From positions 2,356,001 through 2,420,000 of the forward strand of contig JANUWF010001190.1 in assembly GCA_026120185.1 (NCBI GenBank): DNA of 64,000 bases. The letters are read 5' to 3'. A model generated the notes under the pieces. The model searched no databases and was not told the origin of the DNA. It saw nothing but the letters and a program-made list of their open reading frames with translations. Below are positions 1 through 13,100 of the stretch, one piece after another. The number at the start of each line of letters is the position of its first letter. Within the stretch, counting starts at the first letter, position 1. The DNA is from Voacanga thouarsii (lineage: Eukaryota > Streptophyta > Magnoliopsida > Gentianales > Apocynaceae). The position numbers were made by a program, and so were the translations under genes.

Positions 1-2690
1 TTCTTGGTACTCTAGTCACTGAATACCTCTACATGCTCTGTTTTTAAAGATTAAAAGCTTTCCATTTTCCATCACAAGTTCAAGATTGGCGTTAACGTTT
101 GTTTATATGGTTTAAATGAAAAACAAAACTTAGCTTGAAGATAGATACCTGCAGCTGAAGTTCTAATTTGCACCAACATTCTAATTTGGCAGAAAATGAG
201 AAGTGTTTTTTCTTGCTTAAAAGGAAAATAAATCCAAGATGTCATGTCCAAGTTGAGGATATCAATAGAAATGCATTTCACATCTTAATAGTTCAACATC
301 AAATTGAGACAGCTTTCTGGCTTGAAAAGAAGGGACCCCATTGCTTTTCTCCTGATCTTCTGAATGTTCCCCTCCCAAAATGACTAGCTATTATAGCTAG
401 GGGTTGCCCTAATTGGTTGGGGACTGGTAACATGACCTTGCCCCTGGACCTCTACTTACTGCATGCACATGCACTGATCTTAGGCACGTGCTGAGCTTGC
501 AAAGATATGTTACTGCTTAACCCTCTCTCCCTCTCTCTCTCTCTCTCCTTTTCTTTTTCAATAGGGGATGGGGGGGAGGGATAGATTGCTTATATTTTTA
601 TTCATGGGGTGCTCCAAAATTGCAGTCAATCTTTCTACTTTTGGGCTTGAATCATATCTGAAACTGAAGCTCACGGACATGAATTACTACAGGTTCTGGG
701 GAAAGAAGTAACTGTGGAGAAGGAAGACATTACCATAAGAAATGAGGGAGAGAGGAATAAAGTAAAGAAGATGCACAGCTGCAAATGCAGGCAAGGTGGA
801 TGCTTGTCATGGAGTTTGTGGATGAGAAGAAGGCAAAGAGAGAAACACAAGCAAAGTAAGAAGAATATTTTTCTTAACCATTTAAGTAGGTGCTAGATAA
901 AAGCTCCGCCCATTGTAGCACCAGAAAGATTCGCCAGCTCTCTCTATATCTAATGAAAGATTGTGGTGATCGGCAACGTTGTCGTGGGGGCCAATAGAGT
1001 ACAATCATAGAATTGGTGGAGGTGAAGGAATTGATGATTTGGTTGTTATCGTATAGTGATCCTATGTTTTTGTTCTTGTGTAGGTTGGAAATGGAATTGC
1101 TGACAACTTGGTGTTTCTCCTTTTGCGTGCACGTTTTTTTTTTTTTTTTTCCCACAAGAATTATGCATTTTTTTTATAAATTTTTTAGAAGGGAGGGAAA
1201 AAGACAAAAAGTGAGGAAAGGATGGGACATAATAGGTGTCAAGCTAGAGACATACGTTTCCAACAACAATACTTAGGATAAGTTATTAACGATATATAAG
1301 AATTAATTATGCATAAATATAAATATACTACATAACTTCATACCACATATTCTATAATGAGATATCTCTTATACTTACAATAAAATATTCTTTACGTTTT
1401 AAAATCATAAAATAATAGGTGTTAGTCATATCTTACCTTAACAAATTCTATTAGTGCGAGACTTAAAAAAAAAACCCATTACACATTCCTTTCATGGCTT
1501 TCTGCATTAATCCTATGTTTGGTTCACAGAGGAGGATGAGGGAGCAAAGGAGGAGAGAGGAATTTTTACTTTCATCAGGGGATAATTTATTTTGATTTTA
1601 TTTAGTTAGAGGTGAAGTTAAATAAATGATGAGTATTATTTTAATTTACGTCACAATATGTATAAATTTGAACGAATTATTATTTTTTAATATGGTGAAA
1701 GCTCTTCTTTTTTTAATTTACTTCATTTCTATCTTTTCTTCTAAATCAAACGATATATATTACCTATCTATGTCTAAATTTCTCCTTTTACCTTAACCAA
1801 ACATAGTGAAGCCAAAATTGATGTTAAACTTAGAGGGACGTAATTTGAATATAACGAAGATACATGGTTTGATTGAAGGTTGATAGTGGGGTGTAAGTGT
1901 CATGACTTGTCTCCTTCATGGAGAGGTTGCAAGAAGAAAGCGAAATGTCTTAATGCATGCATGGAGGGGAAATGGGGTAAAGCATCTTTAGTAAAAGCAG
2001 TAGCAGAGCGAAGGAGGAAGAAGACTGATTAATTCCTCCCCCAATTATTGGGCGGGGCAGGTGGGGTGGGAGAGGGGCTGTTTTCTTCCTTCCATTATTG
2101 AGCATCCTGAGATGGTTTCCAAAAATTCACTCACAGTTAAAAGAATAGTACTCAGTGCCCCTCCTTTTTCTTTAGCACTCAAGTCACGGGTTCAAATCAG
2201 CAGCACCACCACCACTGCCTTTCCTTTTCAGTTCTTCGGGTAATAAAGACGTCATTAATCCATAACAAAGGAACTGTAATTTGCACCATGAGAAAAGGAA
2301 TAAAAAAAAAAGCTTTTTCAAACACACTACTCGAGTCTTTTCTTTTCTTATTTTACCTTTTAAAAAAATATACATTTCGTAAAGATACGGAGTACAAGCA
2401 GCTAGACGGTAAGATCTCGTGCACCTTAATTATAGCTTTTGTAGTGACAACCTTGATTGAATGTGTAAGATAGGTGGGAGGTGATGACACAACGACCAAT
2501 CCTAAAAGACCACTCTTTCATCTAAGGATACCTAACTGCCGCACCGATCATTTGGGGGGAGGCATGACAGTGCGAGGTGGATAGTTTATCTGGGTTGGAT
2601 GCCTCCTAAAGAGTAACGGAGAGATGCAAAGGTAGGCTCAAGCTAATATTCTGCTCATGAGCATAATGGTATAAGTCTGCCCGATTGTGA
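1..2690. other. Left intergenic region, no gene recognised
   Basis: No reading frame here resembles a protein I know. The open frames are short, begin with non-ATG codons or overlap simple sequence. A CT-rich microsatellite lies at about 521-547 and a CACGTG box at about 485. Around 2150-2200 a GGGTTCAAATC string resembles a tRNA B box and could be a SINE remnant. The region may include promoter DNA of a gene beyond the left edge. Confidence 0.5.
521..547. repeat. (CT)n microsatellite
   Basis: An almost pure run of CT dinucleotides, interrupted once by CC. It lies about 30 bases 3' of a CACGTG box, a context common in plant promoters and 5' leaders, but no gene is attached to it here. Confidence 0.8.
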
Positions 2691-2935
2691 GACCAATTAG
2701 TCAAATAGAGACAAAAAGTCGGCCAGAGAGAAAAAGTATTACATAATTAATAGGATATACTTAAATAAATATTAGATTGAGGTGATATGAGATATAATTA
2801 TTAATAAAAAAATAAAAATATAATTTGTTGTGAGTATATGACAACTCTCAAGAAGCAAAAAAATATTTAAATTAATATTATTGAAATTAAAACTTTGATT
2901 TAAATTGAAAATATTTTGTTCTCACTTGTAGCCTA
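2690..2935 (+). repeat. Dispersed AT-rich repeat, copy 1
   Basis: This stretch matches, in reverse orientation, the sequence at about 48075-48270. Shared blocks include AGATTGAGGTG / AGATTGAAGTG, GTGAGTATATGACAAC and TTTAAATTAATATTATT in the same order. It is therefore a low-copy dispersed repeat, probably an old non-autonomous transposon. Family and exact ends cannot be set by eye. Confidence 0.55.
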
Positions 2936-3340
2936 TGAATCAAAATCAATACCTTTTAATCTAACTAGCTATAACCGGGTTTGGGGCCTCAAGTTCAAAT
3001 TGCGCGTCCATTTAATTGTCAAATTTCTACTTTGAAAATTTTTATAATTACTATGAATTTTTAAATTTGTAAGTCTATTTTGCCCCCATTTTGATTTCCA
3101 TGTAAATTATTTGTTTGCCATTGATTTTTAGTTACTTTTAATATATTTTTATGACTGTTGTAAATAAATTATATGCTAAATTTTACAGTTTCCAATTCGC
3201 CATAACTATACAAAGAGGTTTGCACATATCAAGAGAACATGCGTGGCCTCAAACAAAGTCTATTGAAAAATATCTGAAACAGTCGAAATCAATTAAACTA
3301 TTAAAGTAAAATGTGTAAATATTAAATGCTAGTATATATA

Positions 3341-3626
3341 TAAAATTCAGTCCCTTAACTTTTATTATTTAGTAGTTTAGATTTTTTTTTTCAATTTTTT
3401 TATGCCCTCTAACTATTTTTGAGAAACTTTTTTTATCTTTATTAATGTTTCCATTAATAAAACCGTAAATAATAAGAGTAAATCTAGTACTTCGCTATAG
3501 TTAGAGGACAAAAAAAAAAAGTTAATCAAAAATAGTTAGAATACCTAAAATGTTAGAAAAATAAAAAGAAAAAGGACCCAAACTACCAAACAATAAAATT
3601 TAAATGGTTGAATTGAAAATTTTTCA
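3341..3626. mobile_element. Foldback/MITE-like element, copy 1
   Basis: The two halves are inverted repeats of each other. The left arm (about 3341-3440), with TCCCTTAACTTTTATTATTT then a block reading CTCTAACTATTTTTGA, is mirrored by the right arm (about 3505-3626). No coding capacity is seen. A related element lies at 4209-4481. A target duplication could not be fixed. Confidence 0.6.
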
Positions 3627-4208
3627 AGAAATAAATGTTATAATAATAAAAAAATTAGTTATATGTTTACATTTTTCTTTCACTTCTAAAAGATAAATTA
3701 GAGAAAAAGAATAAAAAAGATTATATGAAAGTTTTTTGTACTACTTGTCCATAATGTATACTATCAAAGTTAAAGGGAGCATATAATATATGTTCTTAGT
3801 CAAATTTTCTAACTTTATAAACACTAAAAGTAAAATTCAATGTTCATTTACATTTTCTAGAGGGATAAATTATATCATTGGGATGATGATATATAAAAGT
3901 TCAATCAACTCTTTCATGAATAAGAATGACTCAAAAATCTTAGAAGTTGTAGAGGCAAAATATTGAAATATTAGATTTTTTTTAGATTTTATTTTTTTCA
4001 AAAAGAAATATAAAGTAAAAATAATAAACTTTAAAAGTTGGGGTGACATTGCATGAGCTTAATTTCTATACAAGTAAATCCAATAGGACAAAATTATTAT
4101 ATCAAACATGTTAAATTAGTGTACAAACAAAGATGATATTACTATCAAATGTTTAAAAATATATTTTTTATACAATTAAGTAATACTTTCCAATTTATTT
4201 ACAATAAT

Positions 4209-4481
4209 AATTTAAAAATTTTATCAATTTAATCACTTAACTTTTATTTTATTTTTTTTGATAATTTTGGTCTCTTTTCTTTTTTATAAATGTTTAAAAT
4301 TGAGAGAATAATAAAATATCGCATTTGCTCTTGTCGTTGACGGTCTAATTAATGAAAATGGCCATAAAGACCAAAACAATTGTTCAAAAATAGTTAGGGA
4401 ATCTAAAAAATTGAAAAAAATAAAATTGACTCAAACTGTCGAATAATAAAAGTTAAGGGATTAAATTGACGAATTTTTCTT
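4209..4481. mobile_element. Foldback/MITE-like element, copy 2
   Basis: It has the same architecture and similar arm sequence as the element at 3341-3626: an arm with ATTTAATCACTTAACTTTTAT at 4225-4250 and its complement with AAAAGTTAAGGGATTAAATT at about 4448-4467. Two copies within 1 kb of intergenic DNA suggest one MITE family, possibly derived from Mutator-like elements by its long AT-rich arms. Confidence 0.6.
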
Positions 4482-5686
4482 TGTAAATATCATTCACACA
4501 ATTAATCTTAACCATAAAATGATTTTTGGGAGAAAAAAATTACAACAATAATAACAACGAATTCAAACATCGGCCCCTCACGAGATAGGGCAAGTGGTAA
4601 AATTGAGCGAAATTTGAATATATGAGTCATTAAAAACAAAAAAAAAGGGGGACAAAATATGCAAGCTACTCGAACTTTCTTAAATTTTAAATTTCACTCT
4701 CAAAATTGAAAATGTGTCATTTTAGTCCTTGAATATTTAAAATACCTAAAAAATAATTCTTCTAATAATAAAAGTCCAAATATAATACAAAGCTATTAGC
4801 TCTCAAATTTAATCTCACTACCCTCTCTTCGAAATTCTTCATGTTATCAATAGCACTTTCAAGATTTAATTTCATGCATTTTTTGCAATTTAATAATCTT
4901 ATGATTACTCTTTTGCACATCTTCAGATCCAATTATACAACAAAAACAACGGATTTCACCCTTTAATAACTGAAACTCAAACATAGATATAAGAAAAAAA
5001 TTATATTCAATTCTCGATAGATAGAAAAGAAACACAGATTCAGTTATCGACAGATAGTAATTTTCTTGATATCTTTATAAAAAGAAAGAATATATTTGAG
5101 AGAGAAGTGAATTACTAAAAAAAGATCTGAAACTTAACGTTATATTGTGAGAATTATAAATGAATGAAAATACTCATAAAACATGTCATGTAAAAGTCAT
5201 GTAATGAACTTTCGTAAATATTTAACAGTTCTAATTAATGGAATGACTATTTTTTAAGTATTTTAAAAAATTAAAATTATTTTTTAATGTAATTATTTTT
5301 TAGGTATTAATGGAATGACTAAGATCACATAATTTAAAGTTGAATAGTAAAAATTAAAATTTATAAAAATTTAAAGATTTCCGGTATATTTTATCCCAAA
5401 ACAATTGATTTCAAACACGGCAAGACCATTATTCACCCACATAAATGTACCCATTGTAGTATGGGCCATTTGAAGCCCATCAGACAAGTGGGCCGCCGTT
5501 GAGTTTTGCAAATTTCTTGAGATTCTTATCCGCACTTTAAATAGAAGATAAAATAGTGCCACGTCATCGTCCGTTAGAATTGGCGGTTGAGAGCTATCCC
5601 TCCACCACCACCAACTGTAGCCTTTTCCTCATCGTCTCCGACAAATACACCTCCCGAGAAGAATTTAGGCCGTGAAAGCAGCTGTA
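4482..5686. other. Intergenic DNA and promoter region of the APE1-type gene
   Basis: AT-rich sequence without a recognisable gene. The last 250 bases become more GC-balanced and contain CT/CCACC-rich leader-like sequence directly before the APE1 start codon, so promoter and 5' UTR most likely lie at about 5400-5686. No TATA box could be assigned with confidence. Confidence 0.4.
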
Positions 5687-8600
5687 ATGGCAGCTTCAGT
5701 CGCCGGAGCAGGAGGAACTATCCTCTGTTCGCAGCGTTTTCGTTACTGCTCCAACTGTAACTGTTTTCTCTCTCCAAATGGGCCAACACTTAGACCCAAC
5801 TCGAGCCTCTTCACCATTCAAGAACCGCTAGTGGGAAAGACCCAAAATCATCCCCGACTCAGACCCATTACGAAGGCGGCCGATTCCACCCGACCCACAA
5901 CTGTCGACAAGTCTGTCGTACCAGACGATGACGGGTTTTCGTTTGCGAAGGTACACAGAACAGTACTAGAGGTTCTTTTTCAGTCTTATAAATTGCTGTG
6001 CGTTTTGTGATTCTATGTATATGAGAAATTCGTTTTGAATTGTATAAATGTGGAAGAATTGTTGCGCTTCAAAGTTCAATGAAATGTTGCACTTCAATTA
6101 AGTAGCAAGATTATGAAGGCTAGTTAGTCATTTAGGGCACTCATATTGTCTACAATCAAAATGTAAAATTATTATAATAATCCAGATAGTAAAATGTTTA
6201 AGTCCAGATGTTAATTCTGTTTCCAATTGCATTTTATTGCTCACAAAAGGTAGCTTTTTTGGTTCATAGAGGTTTTTAGTTGTAAGGGTCAGAAATTTAG
6301 GATGCTGTAATCTTCTTATAAAGTAAAAGTAAAGTTGGTACTTAATAGCTATGCATTCATAAATTTACTTCTTTTTACTGAGTTGAAACTATTCTGATGT
6401 TTTAATTATTCTACATGTTTTCCATCAATATAGTAGCATGGTATGAGAGAGAACACAAGAACTGCAATAGAAGGAAACTGCAAAAGCTAGAATTCATTTC
6501 TTTGTCTTATGGCTTTTTGATGAGATGCTCTTCATTTTCTTCTTCCTACAGATGAATCAGTCTGTACCATTATAATTTACCATAAATATGCAGGTTTCAT
6601 TTGGCGTCATTGGGTTAGGCAGTGGCATTGCATTTCTATCGTAAGTACATCTCACCGAATATGCATGCAAAGGTTTTGCCAATTCTCTATCAGTATTCTA
6701 CAATTAGTCCACATAATGAGTCTGCTTTACAGTTCATCTGGAAATTTGAATCTCCCTACTCCCCCCCTCCCAACACCCATACACAACTTTACAAAAAGTA
6801 TCTGAACAGCGTCCTCATTTTTCAAAGTTGGGTTGTGCATTAAAAACAGGTATGGCTTTGGGGCATATTTTAACATTCTCCCTGGATCCGAATGGTCTGC
6901 ATTAATGCTGACATATGGCTTTCCTCTTGCAATCATTGGAATGGCTCTTAAGGTGATTTCTTTATTGCAACTTTATGGTTTGAATCTCACATATGCTAAA
7001 TTTCCTCTTATGCGAGCCTAAGCTTTGCAAATATCGAGTCATTTCTCTGATTGCGAAAAATATGTTGTCATTACCTGGTGAATGAAAGAGGGAGATGCCT
7101 TAATTCTTTTTACTGGCCGGTGATGACCCGAAACCAATATTCCAAGCTCTGCATTATGTTGATATCATTTTCACTTTGCAGTATGCTGAGCTCAAACCCG
7201 TTTCCTGCTTAACCTATTCAGATGCCCAGAAATTAAGGGAACAATGTGCAACTTCAATCCTTAAGCAGGTGAAGTTTGCTTTCTGTCTTATGTTTTATGT
7301 GTATGGTTGTCTTTGTAAAACATTTATTTAATATGGCATTTTTAGTTTTACTCGAGGGCCGCTCTTTAAGTTTCGATTGGTACTTAATCCAGCAATGAAG
7401 AGCTCATAATATCCATGCAGATTTTACTCTTTTAGGTTATGTATAATGTATTGGGCAAGATTCTATTAGCAATTATGCAGAATTTGCATGACTTGTTTAT
7501 TAGGTCAGAAATGATGTCACACGCTACCGTTATGGTGATGAACAGCATTTAGATGAGGCACTGAAAAGGATTTTCCAATATGGTCAGGTAATTATCTCTG
7601 TCCATCTAAGAAATAATTTGATGCAAGCATTTCTTTCTCCCTTCATTCCTCCCCCTTCCTTGCCACCTCTATTCCTACTCAAGGTGGTGGATGGTGGATA
7701 TTCTTATCCATCACCAAGAAGAGAGAAGAAAAAATATGGCCTGTGGAGACGGATTAGAATTTAATCTATCTCTATGACTGTCCCACTGGTACACCTACAA
7801 TTTAAGTCACAAATACATGATAGAAGAGATGACATAAAACTTGTAATTCATAAACACTCCTATTAGTAGACTGTATTGGTGATTGTAGGAACTCCTAATT
7901 TAGCTCAGCTCTATTGTTCTTATACCCCAAATCACAAAAGCAAAGAAAGAAATATAGGAAATACAACCATGAAGAACAAAAGTACTGTATTCTTGGTCAA
8001 GTTCAAAAGTATGTTAGAACAGGTGATATTGATTTAATATGACCTCCATGTTTTCTTTCTATACAGGGAGGAGGAATTCCGCGGAGGAGTGCCCCAGTTT
8101 TAGAGATGATTCGAGAAGAAGTATGCTCCTTAAACTTGCTCAAGTTTCTGAATAGAAAACCACTAGTTCTCATGCTGCATTGAAATTGAAGCTTAGAGCC
8201 TTAGACAACATCTATTTACCATTCCTTGCATCATTTGAAAATCAACAAATGATGACTAATTGGATTTCATCAATCTTTCAACTGTACGTATCTATTGACA
8301 GATTCCCATAGGTTCACTTGCACCTTTTTCCTGGGTAGTAAATACCACTTCCTCTTGAATTGCTAGGAAATGGCTAATTAACCAATACCTGATTTGCATT
8401 GTTCGGATGAATTACTTTTTCATTATAACACAATATTGCCTTCCCATTTTTGTATGTTTCAGGTCACTGAAGATGGTAAATACTGTTTAGTATTGGTGTT
8501 TAAGGCAAAAGCTCTACAGTTGTCAGATTTCGAACAAAGACAGGTATGAGTTCAATAATATCAACATTACAGTTACAATTACAAGAACCACTTCTTTTTT

Positions 8601-8910
8601 CTCCCCTCTGTTGTCTTGTGTAGGGAGGGCTATTTATCTCATCTGCCAAAAGATTCTTGCTAAATTATGTGTCTTTTGGATCTCTTAGGCAAAATTTGCA
8701 TCTTTCTTTGGACCAGGGATTACAGCTGAAGTTGGTAAGTCCTAGAACTATTATTAACTAGAACTCCCATGGTAAAAATATGTGATGGCTAGAGAAAAAT
8801 GAACTGCCGACTTTGAAACGTTATAAACTTACCTCTATTATCCTGTGGATGCAGTGAAAGGAGAAAATGATTTGTATGAAGTGCGACTCATTTCCAACAC
8901 AATATTGTAG
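5687..8910 (+). CDS. APE1: APE1-like thylakoid membrane protein (DUF2854), plastid targeted
   Basis: Nine exons: 5687-5950, 6594-6640, 6850-6952, 7182-7268, 7504-7587, 8067-8120, 8463-8543, 8689-8734, 8855-8910 (822 nt, 273 aa). All introns are GT-AG. The open frame extends upstream only to a GTG at 5672, so the ATG at 5687 is used. Residues 1-80 are Ser/Arg/Thr-rich and look like a plastid transit peptide. Two hydrophobic segments follow (SFGVIGLGSGIAFLSYGFG and ALMLTYGFPLAIIGMAL), then a soluble region with CATSILKQVRNDVTRYRYGD. This pattern fits the cyanobacterial/plant DUF2854 family. Arabidopsis APE1, required for acclimation of photosynthesis to light, is the plant member I recall. The CDCA7-like neighbour supports this, since the two lie close together in Arabidopsis. 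It faces the next gene tail to tail. Confidence 0.85.
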
Positions 8911-10157
8911 ATCTTGTGAGGTTTCCAAACTCCATGCCAAATTCATTGCTGTCACCCCTGGTTGCTTTCAAAATATTGTAGTATTGTAGAGGAAAATTGG
9001 AAGGGAGAAGGGCTTGGTGATGAACTCAAAAAGAATGTAATGTATATTTACTTCACTATTTCTCTAGCTTTTGCCATGTAAAACTTGATAGACACTGATG
9101 TTCTTCTTTCCCCCTTGAAAATACAGGAAAGCCATTATGCAATCTCTTAAGAAAATTTGACAGTATTCCAGCTGGGTGAGATTGAGAGAGGGTAGCTCAT
9201 TTCTAACATATTCCATTTCTCAAAAGGAAAAACAGATTCTTTGGCGGAAGTGCTACTTCCAGACACTGGATTCCCATCCACAAGGAACAGAGAGATAAGC
9301 GGTTGCTTAAAGATATAGCCATAGAAAGAAGAGAGCTACGCTCTAACATTGTCTGAACGAGTCATGCAAGTTATAGCATATCCAGACGCTGCAAACTCTC
9401 TCAACCTTAGGAGTGGAAAGACAAAGGTTTAAAATATAGAGAACTCGGTGGAGGATAAAGGATACCCTTTTCAAACAAGGAGCCCTAAAGTTCAAGCCTT
9501 GAGGTCCCAAGGTCCCAAGTTTGAAACTGCAAAAATACAGAAGCAAGTACAAAAGGTTTATGCCAAATCCAAGAGGGCTATCATTTTCAGACAAATGTAT
9601 TAACACGCCCTCATCAAAATCCTAGCATTACTCCCTACCCCTATTCCACATAAGTAATGACAGAGTTAAACCAAGCTACCTTGCATGTAACTGATGTGAA
9701 GTATAACAACGTTTAGGTAATATGCTAATATCTATTATCCAAATAAAATTGTCATATCAATTCATCACATTAGCTCCAATGTAGAATACATTGTTGCCAG
9801 TACACAATATACAAAACTGAGCTTTAGTCTCCAATAATGTACTAATGCTAAACGTTTCCAAATTACTAATTCACAGTATTGTTCTGTCTCTGATGCTTTT
9901 CTCTGTTTAATAGGTAACCCTATAGTACAGTTCTGAGATTGTATTGCCAAATCATAAGTTAATTTCCCCGCATGCTTCACCATTTCCAGACAACTGTGGT
10001 GGTATTACCTTCGCAACAATTCTTCGCCTTTTTCCCCTGCAGGCAAAGAGACCAGTGAACAGTTTTAGTAATGACCGGCTTAATCAGAATAAGGTTGATT
10101 TCATAGTGCCAGGTGTAGAAAACAATTGGTTCCCACTCGTTAGGTAATAGTAGGATT
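8911..10157. other. Convergent 3' intergenic region
   Basis: This spacer lies between the stop codons of the APE1-type gene (+) and the CDCA7-like gene (-), so it should hold both 3' UTRs and terminators. No conserved coding sequence was seen. The open frames at 9343-9606 and 9765-9983 on the minus strand resemble nothing known to me. Confidence 0.55.
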
Positions 10158-13100
10158 TTACCTCAAACTGTTCAGGTGCTTCTCAACCACCTCTATTTGA
10201 TCATCATCCAAGGAAAACCATCTCTCCTCCTGCAATGTTGAAGTATTCTCACTTCCCAGATCTGACATCCACAAAAAGAGAGCAAGGACTTTAATGTCCA
10301 GAACTAAAAAGAACTTTGCAAGCTGATGCAATTAAAACCTATTAACCTACCTTGGACCAGTATTTTGGAGCCGTGGGACACACATTTAAGCCTCCAGTAA
10401 GCTTTACCATTCGTGCCGAAATGGATGCTTGGTGTCCGAATGGCCTCAGATGTCTGATTCCCTATCAAGCCACAAGAAGAAAGACTTAACTTGAATGTTC
10501 CAAGGCATGACAACACTTCTATACTCATGTTTTCCCAAAAGCCATGTTTCCGACATCATGCAAATAAGGAATACAAACAGTTCAAGAACAATGTGAAAAT
10601 TTTCATAATCATTTGTACAAAAGTTGAGCATTAGCATTGACAAGCTTATCTCAGGCAATTTGCACCGGAAAAACTTGGAAATAGACCTATTTGTTTATGA
10701 ATTTCAGAACATACTCTTTTTAAATATGCCAACCGACTCCAGCATCTCTGTATGTGCTTGCTCAGCTTCAAGCTTAATTTGAGTAAGGAGGGCAGCATGC
10801 TCTGAAATTGAAAGAGGAGCACCATTTTTCTCAATAATTGCTCTGGCAACTTCATCTTGCATTTGCTGTTTCAAATGCTTCTCCTAATAATGAACAAGGA
10901 ATTTGAATAAATAGAGAAAATGGTATGTCAAAAACCTAACAGGAAAATTACATTTGATTTGTCTTCTATTACCTTGTCTTTTGCAGCTTGCATTCGTTCC
11001 TTCTGTTCCTTTGCTTTCTCAGCATGTTCGGAGACCTGAGCATCTATCCAGATTCGAATCTGTCTGTATCAGGCAAAAAAGAAAAGAACCTTAGCAGTAA
11101 AAAAGTAACCAGAAAAGGATACAAAGTCGTAAAAGGAAAAAGAACCACAGCAGTCCTTATAACTTACGTAGTACCAAGGACTTCGTCACACAACATATTT
11201 AGGATTGTAAGTTTTTGCGAAGAGTTCAAGTTCTCATATCCATAAGCTCCCTTTTCTAAATGCTCCAGCAACTGTAACCTTGATCCAATCTCTGATCCAG
11301 AAATGGATTCCTTTAGCGCACGAACCCATGAATCTTTTCCACGTGTTGGGCTTAAATCTGAAGACCTAGGGAATTAACAAGAAAAGAAATTCTATCTTCA
11401 GAGAAAGGCATACTTAAATTGGCAAACCATCAATGCAAAAAATTATACCCTTGTCCTCGATCTTCCTGAATTAAAGATATTAAGCGGATGTGAAACTGGA
11501 CTGTCAAAGAAAATCTTCCTGGACGGCTACTTCGCCCATCCACCAAATCTTTCAGTATACATCCCGGCTGGCCATTCTTCACCTCAAGAATCTGTTCAAA
11601 ACGAATGAGAAGGCACAACAGCTAAATGTCAAGTGCTAAGGTCATTTTCTCCCTTGTATGCAAAGATACCGGAGCTAAGAAGGAATACAAGTAACAGAAG
11701 ATAAAATCAAATTCAACGTACAGCAGTAAAAGGCTAACTCTTAATTCTAGCGAAGTATAGAACGGCTAAATTACAATCCCACAAAGGAACATTAGCATAA
11801 GATTAAAACTTATTGAGTTTGCCACTAAGTCCAAGAAAATGATGCCTATACTAAATCATGGCAAAGTTAGGTTAGGAAGCCTACACCTATAAAATCTGAT
11901 AAAAAAATATGCAGCTAATGCACCTGAAAGCTAACAATTACAACTTGATTCAACAAAAAAGTAAATAAATATTCAAAAGAGAAAATGACTTGCCTTCCCA
12001 AAAACAGCACAAAATTCCAAGAATTGCAAGGCTTTGCCAACATCTCCTGGTGGCATCTCAACACCTTCTACAGTTGTCAGCTCAGTTCCAGCAGGCAAAG
12101 TAATTTCAGAAACACCCTCCTTTTTCAGTACATCAACATTTGTCTCCAGGTCTGCCTCTCTATTCTTGTTTTTATAGTTAATGGATTTCTCATCTTGCCC
12201 TTCCACTTCATCATTTATGACATCATCATGCTCCTCCATTTTCGCATTGTTGTTGTTAGTGGATTTCTCCTCTTGCCCTTCCACTTCATCATCATCATGC
12301 TCCTCCATTTTCTTATTGTTCTTGTTAATGGATTTCTCATCTTGCCCTTCCACTTCATCATTTATGACATCATCATGCTCCTCCATTTTCTTATTGTTGG
12401 TGTTAGTGCATTTCTCATCTTGCCCTCCCACTTGATTATTTGTGCCCTCATCGTGCTTCTCACTGGATTCCTCCAACTTAACCTTCTTTGAGTTTTCCTC
12501 ATCGGGGCTTGAAGGTGAAGACAGGGCCTGTAACTTTGATTCCACCTTATCATCAACATTTCTTTCCTTAACCCGCTTTCTAGTCAAACTAATCGAAGAC
12601 TCCTGCCAAAACAAGAAAAAGAGGTAATAACCGCCGATAAAAATTAGCGGGCAATACTTGGGTGGATCCGGTCCACCGTGGACCAATGCATAAATGTATT
12701 ATACCTTTCTAGAAGTGTACAACTTCTACTGCATATTATACAACACTTAATGCATTGATTCAAGTCCACTCAAATATTTCCCAAAATTAGCAACCTAGCA
12801 AGTAGCAACACCGCGCAGTACCATAGAACTAATCACCGTGTGTGCATGGAAAAAATGGTTAAAATAATACTTTAACTGTGCAATTTGTAGCCAAGTTTTA
12901 TTCCAAAGAAAGACATAGAAACAAAGTAAACTAGAGAAAGTGACTTGTATACATATTAAAATGTTCGAGCACAAACCATTTCGGGTGCAGCTTTCTTTCT
13001 TGGTGAATCTCCAAAACCATTCAGAGACTTTTCATGGTTAAAATTTGTGGGCCCGCTTACTTGAAGCATTTCAGAAACACACGAATATCCATTTGCCTTG

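Noticed and set aside
5672..5686. Upstream start for the APE1-type protein
   Set aside because: The frame extension begins with GTG, not ATG. The first ATG is at 5687.
10646..10855. Stop codon at 10704-10706 as the end of the CDCA7-like protein
   Set aside because: Exon 9 contains a strong GTATGT donor at 10714, and two further frame-consistent exons (10461-10351, 10261-10158) encode conserved-looking sequence, so the protein continues.
11985..12491. Plus-strand frames across the CDCA7-like exon 5
   Set aside because: These are shadows of the acidic repeat on the other strand.
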